Assembly: GCA_964634755.1 (NCBI GenBank)
Contig: CAZWJH010000080.1
Span: 1-10,574 of the forward strand
DNA length: 10,574 nt
Origin: JALXDT01 sp964634755
GTDB lineage: Bacteria > Acidobacteriota > Aminicenantia > JAMOAD01
Reading direction: 5' to 3'
Below the pieces are notes generated by a model. That model searched no databases. It saw only the letters and a list, made by a program, of their open reading frames with translations, and was not told where the DNA came from. Positions 1 through 6,236 of the stretch are shown piece after piece. Numbering within the stretch: the stretch's first letter is position 1; each line of letters opens with the position of its first letter. The position numbers and the translations under genes were made by a program.

Positions 1-15
1 GATCTAATAATTTGA

Positions 16-2294
16 ATTAGATAGACCTTACCCGTGAAAGGGGATTGCGACAGAATATTTTCTTCCTTCATATTCAATTTCTGAAAAAGACAATTAGATA
101 GACCTTACCCGTGAAAGGGGATTGCGACTATACTACTTTCTTTATTAGATTTTACTGGAGCATTTTCATTAGATAGACCTTACCCGTGAAAGGGGATTGC
201 GACTCAGTCTTCTTTTCATTTTTTCTAAAATAAATTTATTAGATAGACCTTACCCGTGAAAGGGGATTGCGACTTTTAATCCTTTTAATTATTGACAATC
301 CTCTTTTAATATATTAGATAGACCTTACCCGTGAAAGGGGATTGCGACCTACTAATCCAATCATCAATTTTAAAATCATTCAATGTTATTAGATAGACCT
401 TACCCGTGAAAGGGGATTGCGACTTTATATCTTTCAAATTTTTTAATATTTCATCAATTGCTTCTATTAGATAGACCTTACCCGTGAAAGGGGATTGCGA
501 CATTCTATAACATCATCTAATTCTTCCCCAAAATGATATAATTAGATAGACCTTACCCGTGAAAGGGGATTGCGACTCAAATGGTAGTTTTCTTAAAATA
601 ATTAAATTTTTTTCTTATTAGATAGACCTTACCCGTGAAAGGGGATTGCGACTTAATAATCATTTTTAGTTCCATCACTTTCTTTTAATGATTAGATAGA
701 CCTTACCCGTGAAAGGGGATTGCGACTTTTGTTCATTAATTCTTTAAATTTCATCTCTTCCTCCTTCTATTAGATAGACCTTACCCGTGAAAGGGGATTG
801 CGACTTAAATACATAAATTCATAATCGTGAAAATAATTTACAGAAAATTAGATAGACCTTACCCGTGAAAGGGGATTGCGACTTCATTATCTTCTTCATA
901 ATCTTCATTATCTTCTTCTATTAGATAGACCTTACCCGTGAAAGGGGATTGCGACTATTAGGTTCTCTTACTAATGCTACTACTGCTTCGGGTATTAGAT
1001 AGACCTTACCCGTGAAAGGGGATTGCGACTTATCATAAATAATAAATATATCATCATCAAAAGGAATTAGATAGACCTTACCCGTGAAAGGGGATTGCGA
1101 CATTTTCTTCTAAATGAATTTTAAAATCATTTTTAAGTTCTTTAATTAGATAGACCTTACCCGTGAAAGGGGATTGCGACAACTAAATCCTCTAATTTTC
1201 CATTCTCCAATACTTTCATTAGATAGACCTTACCCGTGAAAGGGGATTGCGACTTATTTTAAATTGAATTAAATATTCTCTTAATATAATTAGATAGACC
1301 TTACCCGTGAAAGGGGATTGCGACATAATTATATGTATCAATCAAAATTTGTTGTAAATGAAGATTAGATAGACCTTACCCGTGAAAGGGGATTGCGACG
1401 AATATTTCAGTTTCTTATCAACTTTTTTAACCAAAAAATTAGATAGACCTTACCCGTGAAAGGGGATTGCGACATTTTGTTTGTTCTGTATTGTTAGAAT
1501 CATCACAAACTACTATTAGATAGACCTTACCCGTGAAAGGGGATTGCGACTCTTTACTGATTTTCAAAAAATTTACTATTCCATCTCCATTAGATAGACC
1601 TTACCCGTGAAAGGGGATTGCGACTTTTTTCTCCAATTTTTTTACTATTCATTTTTCCTCCTATTAGATAGACCTTACCCGTGAAAGGGGATTGCGACTT
1701 AAATCCTCTTCCGGAAGTCAATTTGTTTAAATATTGCAATTAGATAGACCTTACCCGTGAAAGGGGATTGCGACTTTTCAAGCTCTTGAAAATTCTTCAA
1801 TATCTCTTTTATTATTAGATAGACCTTACCCGTGAAAGGGGATTGCGACAACATAATAAAATTTGTCGTTGTTAATTTTGTAAATTTTCATTAGATAGAC
1901 CTTACCCGTGAAAGGGGATTGCGACCTTTTTAGCGGAAGAACTCTCCTTCTTCCCCTTTTTCTTATTAGATAGACCTTACCCGTGAAAGGGGATTGCGAC
2001 AATATCCTTCTTTCTGTTGTAGAAATAAAACTTTTTAATATTAGATAGACCTTACCCGTGAAAGGGGATTGCGACTTCCGTTTTTCTCGGAAGAAGTTTT
2101 ATTCTATTATAGAATTAGATAGACCTTACCCGTGAAAGGGGATTGCGACATAATAAATGCTGAGCAAGTTCTGTTATAATAAATTCATCAATTAGATAGA
2201 CCTTACCCGTGAAAGGGGATTGCGACTTCTGGGATATTATACCTGCATTTTAGCAAGTATCTAAGAAATTAGATAGACCTTACCCGTGAAAGGG
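16..2294 (+). CRISPR. CRISPR array, 30 perfect repeats plus one degenerate terminal repeat
   Basis: The 36-bp repeat starts ATTAGATAGACC and ends GGGGATTGCGAC. It recurs without a visible mismatch 30 times (first copy 16-51, thirtieth 2191-2226). A thirty-first copy at 2268 matches for 27 bases to 2294 and then diverges. The 30 complete spacers are 34-43 nt, mostly 38-41, and all differ. Bases 1-15 are the end of a further spacer, so the array continues to the left. The repeat ends in ATTGCGAC, resembling the ATTGAAAC-type 5' handle of type I and III crRNAs, and its core has a short CCC-GTGAAA-GGG stem. With the degenerate repeat at the right, this orients transcription rightward, with leader and cas genes outside the window. 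Subtype cannot be fixed without cas genes. Repeat and spacer lengths fit I-B or III, and the antisense bias of the spacers favours III. Confidence 0.98.
2268..2294 (+). repeat. degenerate terminal CRISPR repeat, truncated at 3' end
   Basis: The first 27 bases match the array repeat exactly. The last 9 bases, including the whole ATTGCGAC handle, are replaced by AAGTGAGGG. A decayed last repeat is typical of the leader-distal end of an array. The divergence also coincides with the left junction of the inserted four-helix-bundle cassette. Confidence 0.9.
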
Positions 2295-2298
2295 AAGT
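2278..2298 (+). repeat. 21-bp direct repeat, left copy (putative target-site duplication)
   Basis: This stretch runs from CCTTACCC to GGGAAGT inside and just past the terminal CRISPR repeat. It recurs exactly at 2859-2879. The shared part includes the non-consensus bases AAGT after the repeat core, so the second copy derives from this terminal repeat and not from an internal one. Confidence 0.85.
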
Positions 2299-2348
2299 GA
2301 GGGAAAAGGGAAAAGGAGAAAGGGACAAGAAGCAGACAGTTGAACAAT

Positions 2349-2372
2349 ACTTGTACCTTTTACCTTGCTCCT
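2349..2372 (+). repeat. 24-bp direct repeat near cassette ends, left copy
   Basis: Starts ACTTGTACCTTTTACC and ends TTGCTCCT, and is identical to 2820-2843. The two copies bracket the four-helix-bundle gene and its promoter, so recombination between them would excise the gene. Confidence 0.8.
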
Positions 2373-2417
2373 ACCTTGCTTTTATTTTTAGGCGATTGTC
2401 AAGAAAAGTTATATGTA

Positions 2418-2446
2418 TTGATGATAGGTTTTAGACCTTGTATAAT
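2418..2446 (+). promoter_or_regulatory. sigma70-type promoter of the four-helix-bundle gene
   Basis: TTGATG at 2418-2423, a 17-bp spacer and a perfect TATAAT at 2441-2446. The expected start point, about 7 bases past the -10 box, falls on the ATG at 2453. The transcript would therefore be leaderless or nearly so, and no Shine-Dalgarno is seen. Confidence 0.7.
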
Positions 2447-2452
2447 AGAAAT

Positions 2453-2800
2453 ATGGGGATAAAATCTTTTGAAGATATTTTGTCTTGGCAGGAAGCGAAG
2501 GAACTAACTATTATGATTTACAATAAGTTTCAGAATATAAAGGATAAAATATTTTACGATCAAATATATAGAGCGAGTTTATCCGTGATGAATAATATTG
2601 CAGAAGGATTTGAAAGAGGAACAGAGAAAGATTTTATCAAGTTTTTATATATTGCAAGATCTTCTTGTGCCGAAGTAAGATCTATGTTGTATTTGGCAAA
2701 GGATTTAAGGTATCTTACTGAGGAAGAATATAAAGAATTCATAACCAAGAGCATAGAAATTTCAAAATTACTTTATGGATTAATAAAAAAGATGAGCTAA
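2453..2800 (+). CDS. four-helix-bundle protein, S23/IVP family
   Basis: 115 residues from ATG 2453. The family (23S rRNA intervening-sequence proteins, related to the Avd accessory protein of diversity-generating retroelements) folds as a four-helix bundle that forms pentamers and can bind nucleic acid; its cellular role is unsettled. Hallmarks are the opening SFEDILSWQEAKEL (about 5-18), QIYRASLSVMNNIAEGFER (37-55) with the conserved N-IAEG, and FIKFLYIARSSCAEV (61-75). Length is normal for the family. A TTG at 2438 would add five residues but overlaps the TATAAT box, so ATG 2453 is preferred. The gene is alone in its cassette, has its own promoter, and sits in the terminal CRISPR repeat between 21-bp duplications. 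Family assignment is confident; function is not inferred. Confidence 0.9.
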   Translation: MGIKSFEDILSWQEAKELTIMIYNKFQNIKDKIFYDQIYRASLSVMNNIAEGFERGTEKDFIKFLYIARSSCAEVRSMLYLAKDLRYLTEEEYKEFITKSIEISKLLYGLIKKMS

Positions 2801-2819
2801 TTGTATTTTACTGTTCTTT

Positions 2820-2843
2820 ACTTGTACCTTTTACCTTGCTCCT
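2820..2843 (+). repeat. 24-bp direct repeat near cassette ends, right copy
   Basis: Identical to 2349-2372. It lies 20 bases past the stop codon of the four-helix-bundle gene, just inside the right end of the cassette. Confidence 0.8.
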
Positions 2844-2858
2844 TGTTCCTGTCTCAGC

Positions 2859-2879
2859 CCTTACCCGTGAAAGGGAAGT
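2859..2879 (+). repeat. 21-bp direct repeat, right copy (putative target-site duplication)
   Basis: Exact second copy of 2278-2298, isolated from the array by about 560 bp. Removing 2299-2879 joins the terminal repeat to the sequence ACAGCTAATT at 2880, giving a plausible uninterrupted array end. This is what an insertion with target duplication would leave. Confidence 0.85.
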
Positions 2880-3100
2880 ACAGCTAATTATTTGAGAAAG
2901 ACTGAAAATATTAAAGCAAATTCTACCCTTAATCTTCTTTTATTCTTTGACGATTCTCCGGAAAAATCCGGAGGCGGAGGTGGTAGGAAAATCAATGCTC
3001 TCAATAAAAAAGATGAGTTTTTAGAAGACCGATATAAAGCCTGTTTTATCTATCTGTATCCTAATAATTGGAGTGTAGTCATAAATAATTATAATAATAA
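2880..3100. other. intergenic stretch without a supportable gene
   Basis: This is the probable array trailer plus unassigned sequence. It contains a perfect 7-bp hairpin (CTCCGGA at 2956-2962, loop AAAA, TCCGGAG at 2967-2973) followed by a GGCGGAGGTGG run. A 70-codon frame from TTG 2892 has no Shine-Dalgarno, no recognisable domain and a low-complexity glycine run and asparagine tail, so I do not call it. Confidence 0.5.
2956..2973 (+). other. perfect 7-bp hairpin
   Basis: CTCCGGA (2956-2962), AAAA loop, TCCGGAG (2967-2973). It is not followed by a T-run on + and therefore is not a standard terminator. The local GC content is well above the surroundings. It could be a remnant of a repeat or an RNA structure; no family recognised. 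Confidence 0.5.
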
Positions 3101-3129
3101 TTGACTTGATTCCATAAATTATGTAATAT
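3101..3129 (+). promoter_or_regulatory. sigma70-type promoter of the AAA_14 ATPase gene
   Basis: TTGACT at 3101-3106, 17-bp spacer, TAATAT at 3124-3129. A second perfect TATAAT at 3137-3142 lacks a good -35. The Shine-Dalgarno GGGAGG at 3161-3166 follows, 6 bases before the ATG. Confidence 0.65.
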
Positions 3130-3172
3130 TATCCATTATAATTGATTTAATTCCAATACAGGGAGGTTGCAA

Positions 3173-4381
3173 ATGGAATTTATACTAAAGCTTTCAAGAG
3201 AAAAGATAAGGAATAACAAAATAAAAACCAGAAGGTATCTTTATGATAAGATTGATTTGAATAATAAGCTGATAGCAATACTCGGAGCGCGGGGTACTGG
3301 CAAAACCACATTAATGTTGCAATTGATTAAGAAAAAATACAACATATCGGAGAGCATATATCTCAGCCTTGATCATATATTTTTTTTGGATAACAAGTTA
3401 ATTGATATTGTTGAAAACTTTTATACAAGGTATGGTATAAAAAACTTTTTTCTGGATGAAGTGCACAAATACAAAAATTGGCAACAGGAGGTTAAGAATA
3501 TCTATGATTTTTATGATGATATTCAAATTGTTTTTTCCGGAAGTTCAAGCATAAATATAAATCAGGCAAAATATGATCTTTCAAGAAGATGTGTCACCTA
3601 TTTATTAAACGGGCTTTCTTTCAGAGAATTTTTAAATATTAAATACGGAGAAGATTTAAGCTCCTATGATTTTGAGGAAATATTAGAAAATTATAAAGAT
3701 ATAGCCTTTGATATTGCCGAGAATAGCAAAATCCTTTTGGATTTTCAGGAATATTATAGATACGGATATTATCCCATTTACTTTGAAAATGATAGGGCAA
3801 TTGTTTCAAAGGTAGTAAATATGTATGAAAAGGTCGTTTATGAGGATATTGTTGAAATAGCAAATCTGAACACCGAAAATCTGATTGTTTTGAAAAAACT
3901 GATTTACTTTATAGCAACTATGCAACCTGGTGAAATCAATATTAACAATCTCAGCAGAAATCTGAAAAAGGATAATAAAACAATTTTAAATTTTATTGCA
4001 AGACTGGAAGAGGCAAGACTTTTGAATTTGCTTTTAAAAGAAGGTGGAAGCAGTACAATGATTAGAAGCCCGGAAAAAATGTACATAGAAAATGGCACAT
4101 TGTACAATGCTATTAATGAAGAAATAAGAAACAATTTGAATATTGGAAATTTGCGGGAGGTGGTTTTTGTAAATCAGATAAAAAATAGCAATCATAATAT
4201 AAAATACAGTAAAGAAATCGGAGATTTTATAGTAAGCGGACATTACTTTGAGATAGGAGGCAAAAGCAAAACCAAAAGACAAATAAAAAAAAGAAAGGAA
4301 AAAGCATTTATTGTTAAGGATGATGTCTTATACGGAGAAAAAGGTGTTATACCTCTCTATTTGTTTGGATTTTTGTATTGA
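3173..4381 (+). CDS. AAA_14/DUF4143 family ATP-binding protein
   Basis: 402 residues from ATG 3173, chosen over an upstream in-frame TTG (3167) because GGGAGG ends 6 bases before it. Cytoplasmic P-loop ATPase. Walker A is GARGTGKTT (38-46), Walker B NFFLDEVHKY (91-100, D95/E96), and an FSGSSS motif (121-126) is in the sensor position. A winged-helix-like segment lies around 255-290. The C-terminal DUF4143 part shows D351, then YFEIGGKSKTKRQI (358-371), and ends in the family-typical IPLYLFGFLY. The C-terminus recalls the PD-(D/E)XK fold seen in this superfamily, but catalysis is uncertain. Full length for the family and monocistronic with its own promoter. These ATPases are frequent in variable genome regions and their substrate is unknown; a defence or addiction role here is only suggested by neighbours. 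Confidence 0.9.
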   Translation: MEFILKLSREKIRNNKIKTRRYLYDKIDLNNKLIAILGARGTGKTTLMLQLIKKKYNISESIYLSLDHIFFLDNKLIDIVENFYTRYGIKNFFLDEVHKYKNWQQEVKNIYDFYDDIQIVFSGSSSININQAKYDLSRRCVTYLLNGLSFREFLNIKYGEDLSSYDFEEILENYKDIAFDIAENSKILLDFQEYYRYGYYPIYFENDRAIVSKVVNMYEKVVYEDIVEIANLNTENLIVLKKLIYFIATMQPGEININNLSRNLKKDNKTILNFIARLEEARLLNLLLKEGGSSTMIRSPEKMYIENGTLYNAINEEIRNNLNIGNLREVVFVNQIKNSNHNIKYSKEIGDFIVSGHYFEIGGKSKTKRQIKKRKEKAFIVKDDVLYGEKGVIPLYLFGFLY

Positions 4382-4422
4382 AAAAATAAAAGACATAGCA
4401 GTTATAAGAAACTGTCAACCTG

Positions 4423-4610
4423 TTTTAGGACAAGAAAGTAAAAGCTGAACAGATGTTCCAGCTTATAAAAATTACTGCTGCTCGGCTGTTCAGCTGTTCG
4501 GCTTGTATCTTAATATTTCTTCATTTTTAATTCCTTCATTTTTCATTTTTATTTCTGCTGCTCTGCTGTTCAGCTTTATGGAAGCTCAAAAGCTCGGAGC
4601 TACTTCTCGG
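4423..4610 (+). repeat. dispersed intergenic repeat, copy A
   Basis: Begins TTTTAGGACAAGA (4423-4435), followed by a hairpin (AAGCTGAACA 4442-4451 against TGTTCCAGCTT 4454-4464). Two GCTGCTCxGCTGTTC-rich blocks follow, at 4475-4504 and 4554-4610. The second block continues GCTTTATGGAAGCT and GCTCGGAGCT, closely matching 6606-6655. The region is non-coding and fills most of the 342-base gap before the toxin-antitoxin pair. Confidence 0.75.
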
Positions 4611-4669
4611 ATTGTATCTCTGAGAATTTTTCATGTTATTGCCATGTTGTTATTATGCAGAACATAATA

Positions 4670-4698
4670 TTGTAATAATTTAAAACTTATGCTAAAAT
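4670..4698 (+). promoter_or_regulatory. extended -10 promoter of the toxin-antitoxin operon
   Basis: TTGTAA at 4670-4675, 17-bp spacer, TAAAAT at 4693-4698 preceded by TGC (extended -10). The Shine-Dalgarno AGAGGTGAT at 4712-4720 sits just before ATG 4724. The short leader (about 20 nt) suits control by the HTH antitoxin binding over the promoter, which is inferred. Confidence 0.65.
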
Positions 4699-4723
4699 AT
4701 TTTATTAAATCAGAGGTGATAAT

Positions 4724-5521
4724 ATGAGTGAATTTTATAAAAAATTAGGAGAAAGAATAAGAGACATAAGAAACAGACTCGGACTTTCGCAAGAGTTTGT
4801 TGCAAAAAAGATAGGAATAAACCGTGTGTCTTATACGAAGATAGAGAACGGAGAACGGAAAATAACAGCCGATGAAATAGCAAAACTCTCCAAAATGTTT
4901 AATATTTCAACAGATGTTCTCCTTGATTTGCGAAAGGATATTGAGGTTATTATTGAATCTTCGGGTGAAGAACCGGAAAAAGAAAAACAGGAAATCAGAA
5001 TAAGTGTTCCTCAAAAGAATCTTAAAAAATTCAAAGAAGTACTTCTTTACATTTTAAATAAAGTAGGCTCAAAGCCCAATATAGGAGAAACCGTAATCTA
5101 CAAACTTCTTTATTTTATTGATTTTGATTATTATGAGAAATACGAAAAGCAATTAATCGGGGCCACATACATAAAAAATCATTATGGACCCACTCCCAAG
5201 GAATTTGTAAAAATAGTTGAGGAAATGATAAAAGGCAATGAAATAGTGCCTGTTGAAAACAAATACTTTAAATATCCTCAAAAAAAATATCTACCCCTGA
5301 GAGAGCCTGATCTTTCCATTCTTAATGCAAATGAACTAAAGATGATTGATAGTGTTCTTGAAAAACTCTCCGATATGAATGCGAATCAGATAAGTGAGTA
5401 TTCCCATAGGGATATTCCGTGGCTTTCCGCTGAGGAAGGTGATGTGATAGATTATGAAGCTGTCTTTTACAGAACTCCGGAGTATTCGGTGAGAGATTCA
5501 GATGGCGGGGAAAATATTTAA
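4724..5521 (+). CDS. XRE-family HTH antitoxin with Panacea (DUF4065/SocA-like) domain
   Basis: 265 residues. The N-terminus is a Cro/C1-type helix-turn-helix (about 9-66; LGLSQEFVAKKIGINRVSYTKIENG spans 19-43), a DNA-binding autorepressor type. A charged linker follows (about 75-100). The C-terminal Panacea domain (about 103-240) includes KLLYFIDFDYYEKY (127-140), IKNHYGPTP (150-158) and YSHRDIPWLSAEEGDVIDY (226-244). Panacea domains are known as promiscuous antitoxin modules that neutralise unrelated toxins. The start is fixed by AGAGGTGAT 4 bases upstream. The stop overlaps the start of the RelE-like gene by 20 bases, giving a coupled operon in the usual antitoxin-first order. Likely represses its own promoter. 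Domain calls are confident; antitoxin activity is inferred from family and context. Confidence 0.9.
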   Translation: MSEFYKKLGERIRDIRNRLGLSQEFVAKKIGINRVSYTKIENGERKITADEIAKLSKMFNISTDVLLDLRKDIEVIIESSGEEPEKEKQEIRISVPQKNLKKFKEVLLYILNKVGSKPNIGETVIYKLLYFIDFDYYEKYEKQLIGATYIKNHYGPTPKEFVKIVEEMIKGNEIVPVENKYFKYPQKKYLPLREPDLSILNANELKMIDSVLEKLSDMNANQISEYSHRDIPWLSAEEGDVIDYEAVFYRTPEYSVRDSDGGENI

Positions 5522-5888
5522 TGAGATTAAAAAAACGGAAGAGTTCAAGAAAGATTTTAAGAAATTAAAAAAAAGATTCAGAACTCTTGATGAAGATTTG
5601 GAAACATTTATAAATGTTCAATTGAAAACATATCATAAGTTGAATATTGACAATAAAGGAGTGGTGAGAATTTCAGAGCTTGGAATTGAGACTCCGGAAA
5701 TTTACAAGGCAAGAAAATTCGCATGTAAATCATTAAAAGGAAAGGGAGGCAATTCAGGTATCAGAATAATATATGCTTACTATAGGGAAGAAGATATTAT
5801 TGAGTTTATAGAAATGTATTTTAAAGGGGATAAAGAAAAAGAGGATAGAGAGAGAATAATTAAAAGATATAAAAGGAGTCAACTATAA
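5502..5888 (+). CDS. RelE/ParE-superfamily toxin-like protein
   Basis: 128 residues, beginning inside the antitoxin gene (20-base overlap), with GGTGAGAGA at 5488-5496 as Shine-Dalgarno. The pattern is that of the RelE fold: N-terminal helices TEEFKKDFKKLKKRFRTLDED (12-32), a basic strand KARKFACKSLKGKGGNSGIRIIYAYY (69-94), then IIEFIEMYFKGDKEKED (99-115) and a basic tail RIIKRYKRSQL. RelE toxins cut mRNA in the ribosomal A site; conserved basic residues (R71, K73, R88) and C-terminal K/Y residues are compatible with activity but unproven. Its pairing with an HTH-Panacea antitoxin identifies a type II toxin-antitoxin module. It could act in plasmid-like stabilisation or abortive phage defence. 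The next frame starts 3 bases after the stop. Confidence 0.85.
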   Translation: MAGKIFNEIKKTEEFKKDFKKLKKRFRTLDEDLETFINVQLKTYHKLNIDNKGVVRISELGIETPEIYKARKFACKSLKGKGGNSGIRIIYAYYREEDIIEFIEMYFKGDKEKEDRERIIKRYKRSQL

Positions 5889-5891
5889 GGA

Positions 5892-6188
5892 ATGAAAGAG
5901 CGGATTGAATTTTTGATTTTTAGAGATGATTTAATAGTAAAAGTGTGGAATAAGGGGTTATTTGCTTTTCGCTATAACCCGTAGTTGCAAAGGGATAAAT
6001 TGCTTGACCCGTACTTTTGGAGACTTGATATTTTGGGTAATTTTATTTTCTTCTTTGATTATGGAAACAGGGATTCTGTGTATGGTTGGGAAATTGATCA
6101 TATTATTCCCGGTGCTCCCACTGATTTATGGAATCTTCAACCCCTCCAATGGTATGCAAATGTAAAGAAAAGCAATTACTTTTTTTAA
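5892..6188 (+). pseudogene. HNH endonuclease with in-frame TAG stop
   Basis: From ATG 5892, 3 bases after the toxin stop, the frame reads 30 residues ending VWNKGLFAFRYNP, then TAG (5982-5984), then 67 further residues to TAA 6186. Both parts look like one small HNH protein: RDDLIVKVWNKG is the usual N-terminal segment, and DPYFWRLDILG, DYGNRDSVYGWEIDH and NLQPLQWYANVKKSN form the core, with catalytic DH, N and N in WEIDH, NLQPL and the ANVKKS motif. The segment just around the stop (NPxLQRDKLL) resembles the following DPYFWRLDILG, suggesting an imperfect tandem duplication that carries the stop. The TAG aligns with the TAC of the second copy. A TTG at 5985 could restart translation of the HNH core. 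Most simply a broken gene; stop-codon readthrough is the alternative. Confidence 0.75.
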
Positions 6189-6222
6189 CCCCTATACTAA
6201 GAGCTTTGTTTAGTTAAAGGGG
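6189..6222 (+). promoter_or_regulatory. hairpin between HNH relic and small nuclease gene
   Basis: CCCCT (6189-6193) pairs with AGGGG (6218-6222), and ACTAA (6196-6200) pairs with TTAGT (6210-6214), separated by a small AT/TAA internal loop. The structure begins right at the HNH stop and ends about 5 bases before the AAGGTG Shine-Dalgarno of the next gene. It could tune translation or mRNA processing. No T-run follows, so it is not a classical terminator. Confidence 0.5.
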
Positions 6223-6236
6223 TAAGAAGGTGAAAA

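Larger units (their letters stand above)
2299..2858 (+). mobile_element. putative four-helix-bundle (IVP-type) insertion cassette
   Basis: The block between the two 21-bp copies holds one gene and unusual ends. The left end (2299-2336) is almost pure purine. The right end (2821-2857) is pyrimidine-rich and is an imperfect inverted match to it (GGAAAAGGAGAAAGGGACAAG-like against GGAACAAGGAGCAAGG). A 24-bp stretch beginning ACTTGTACCTTTTACC occurs at both 2349-2372 and 2820-2843. No transposase is encoded. Genes of this family are known inside 23S rRNA intervening sequences that have complementary ends, so mobility of the cassette is plausible but inferred. Confidence 0.6.

Noticed and set aside
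306..1103. Minus-strand open frames in the CRISPR array repeating SQSPFTGKVYLI
   Set aside because: The repeated peptide is just the translated CRISPR repeat, joined by spacer codons; no Shine-Dalgarno or domain.
16..2294. Self-targeting spacers against the genes in this window
   Set aside because: By eye no spacer matches the other sequence here beyond short AT-rich words; a proper alignment would be needed to exclude partial matches.
2438..2452. Upstream TTG start for the four-helix-bundle gene
   Set aside because: It overlaps the TATAAT box of the promoter; ATG 2453 starts at the predicted transcript start and gives the usual N-terminus of the family.
2892..3104. 70-codon + strand frame from TTG with a glycine run
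   Set aside because: No Shine-Dalgarno, rare start, low-complexity composition and a hairpin inside; no recognisable family.
3167..3172. TTG start for the AAA_14 ATPase
   Set aside because: It directly abuts the GGGAGG Shine-Dalgarno, which is correctly spaced for ATG 3173.
3639..4282. Three minus-strand frames of 74-82 codons
   Set aside because: They are antisense to the AAA_14 ATPase gene, hydrophobic by mirror composition, and lack start signals.
5962..6165. A + strand frame overlapping the HNH relic in another phase
   Set aside because: The HNH motifs lie in the other frame (5892-6188); this one is an out-of-phase shadow without Shine-Dalgarno.
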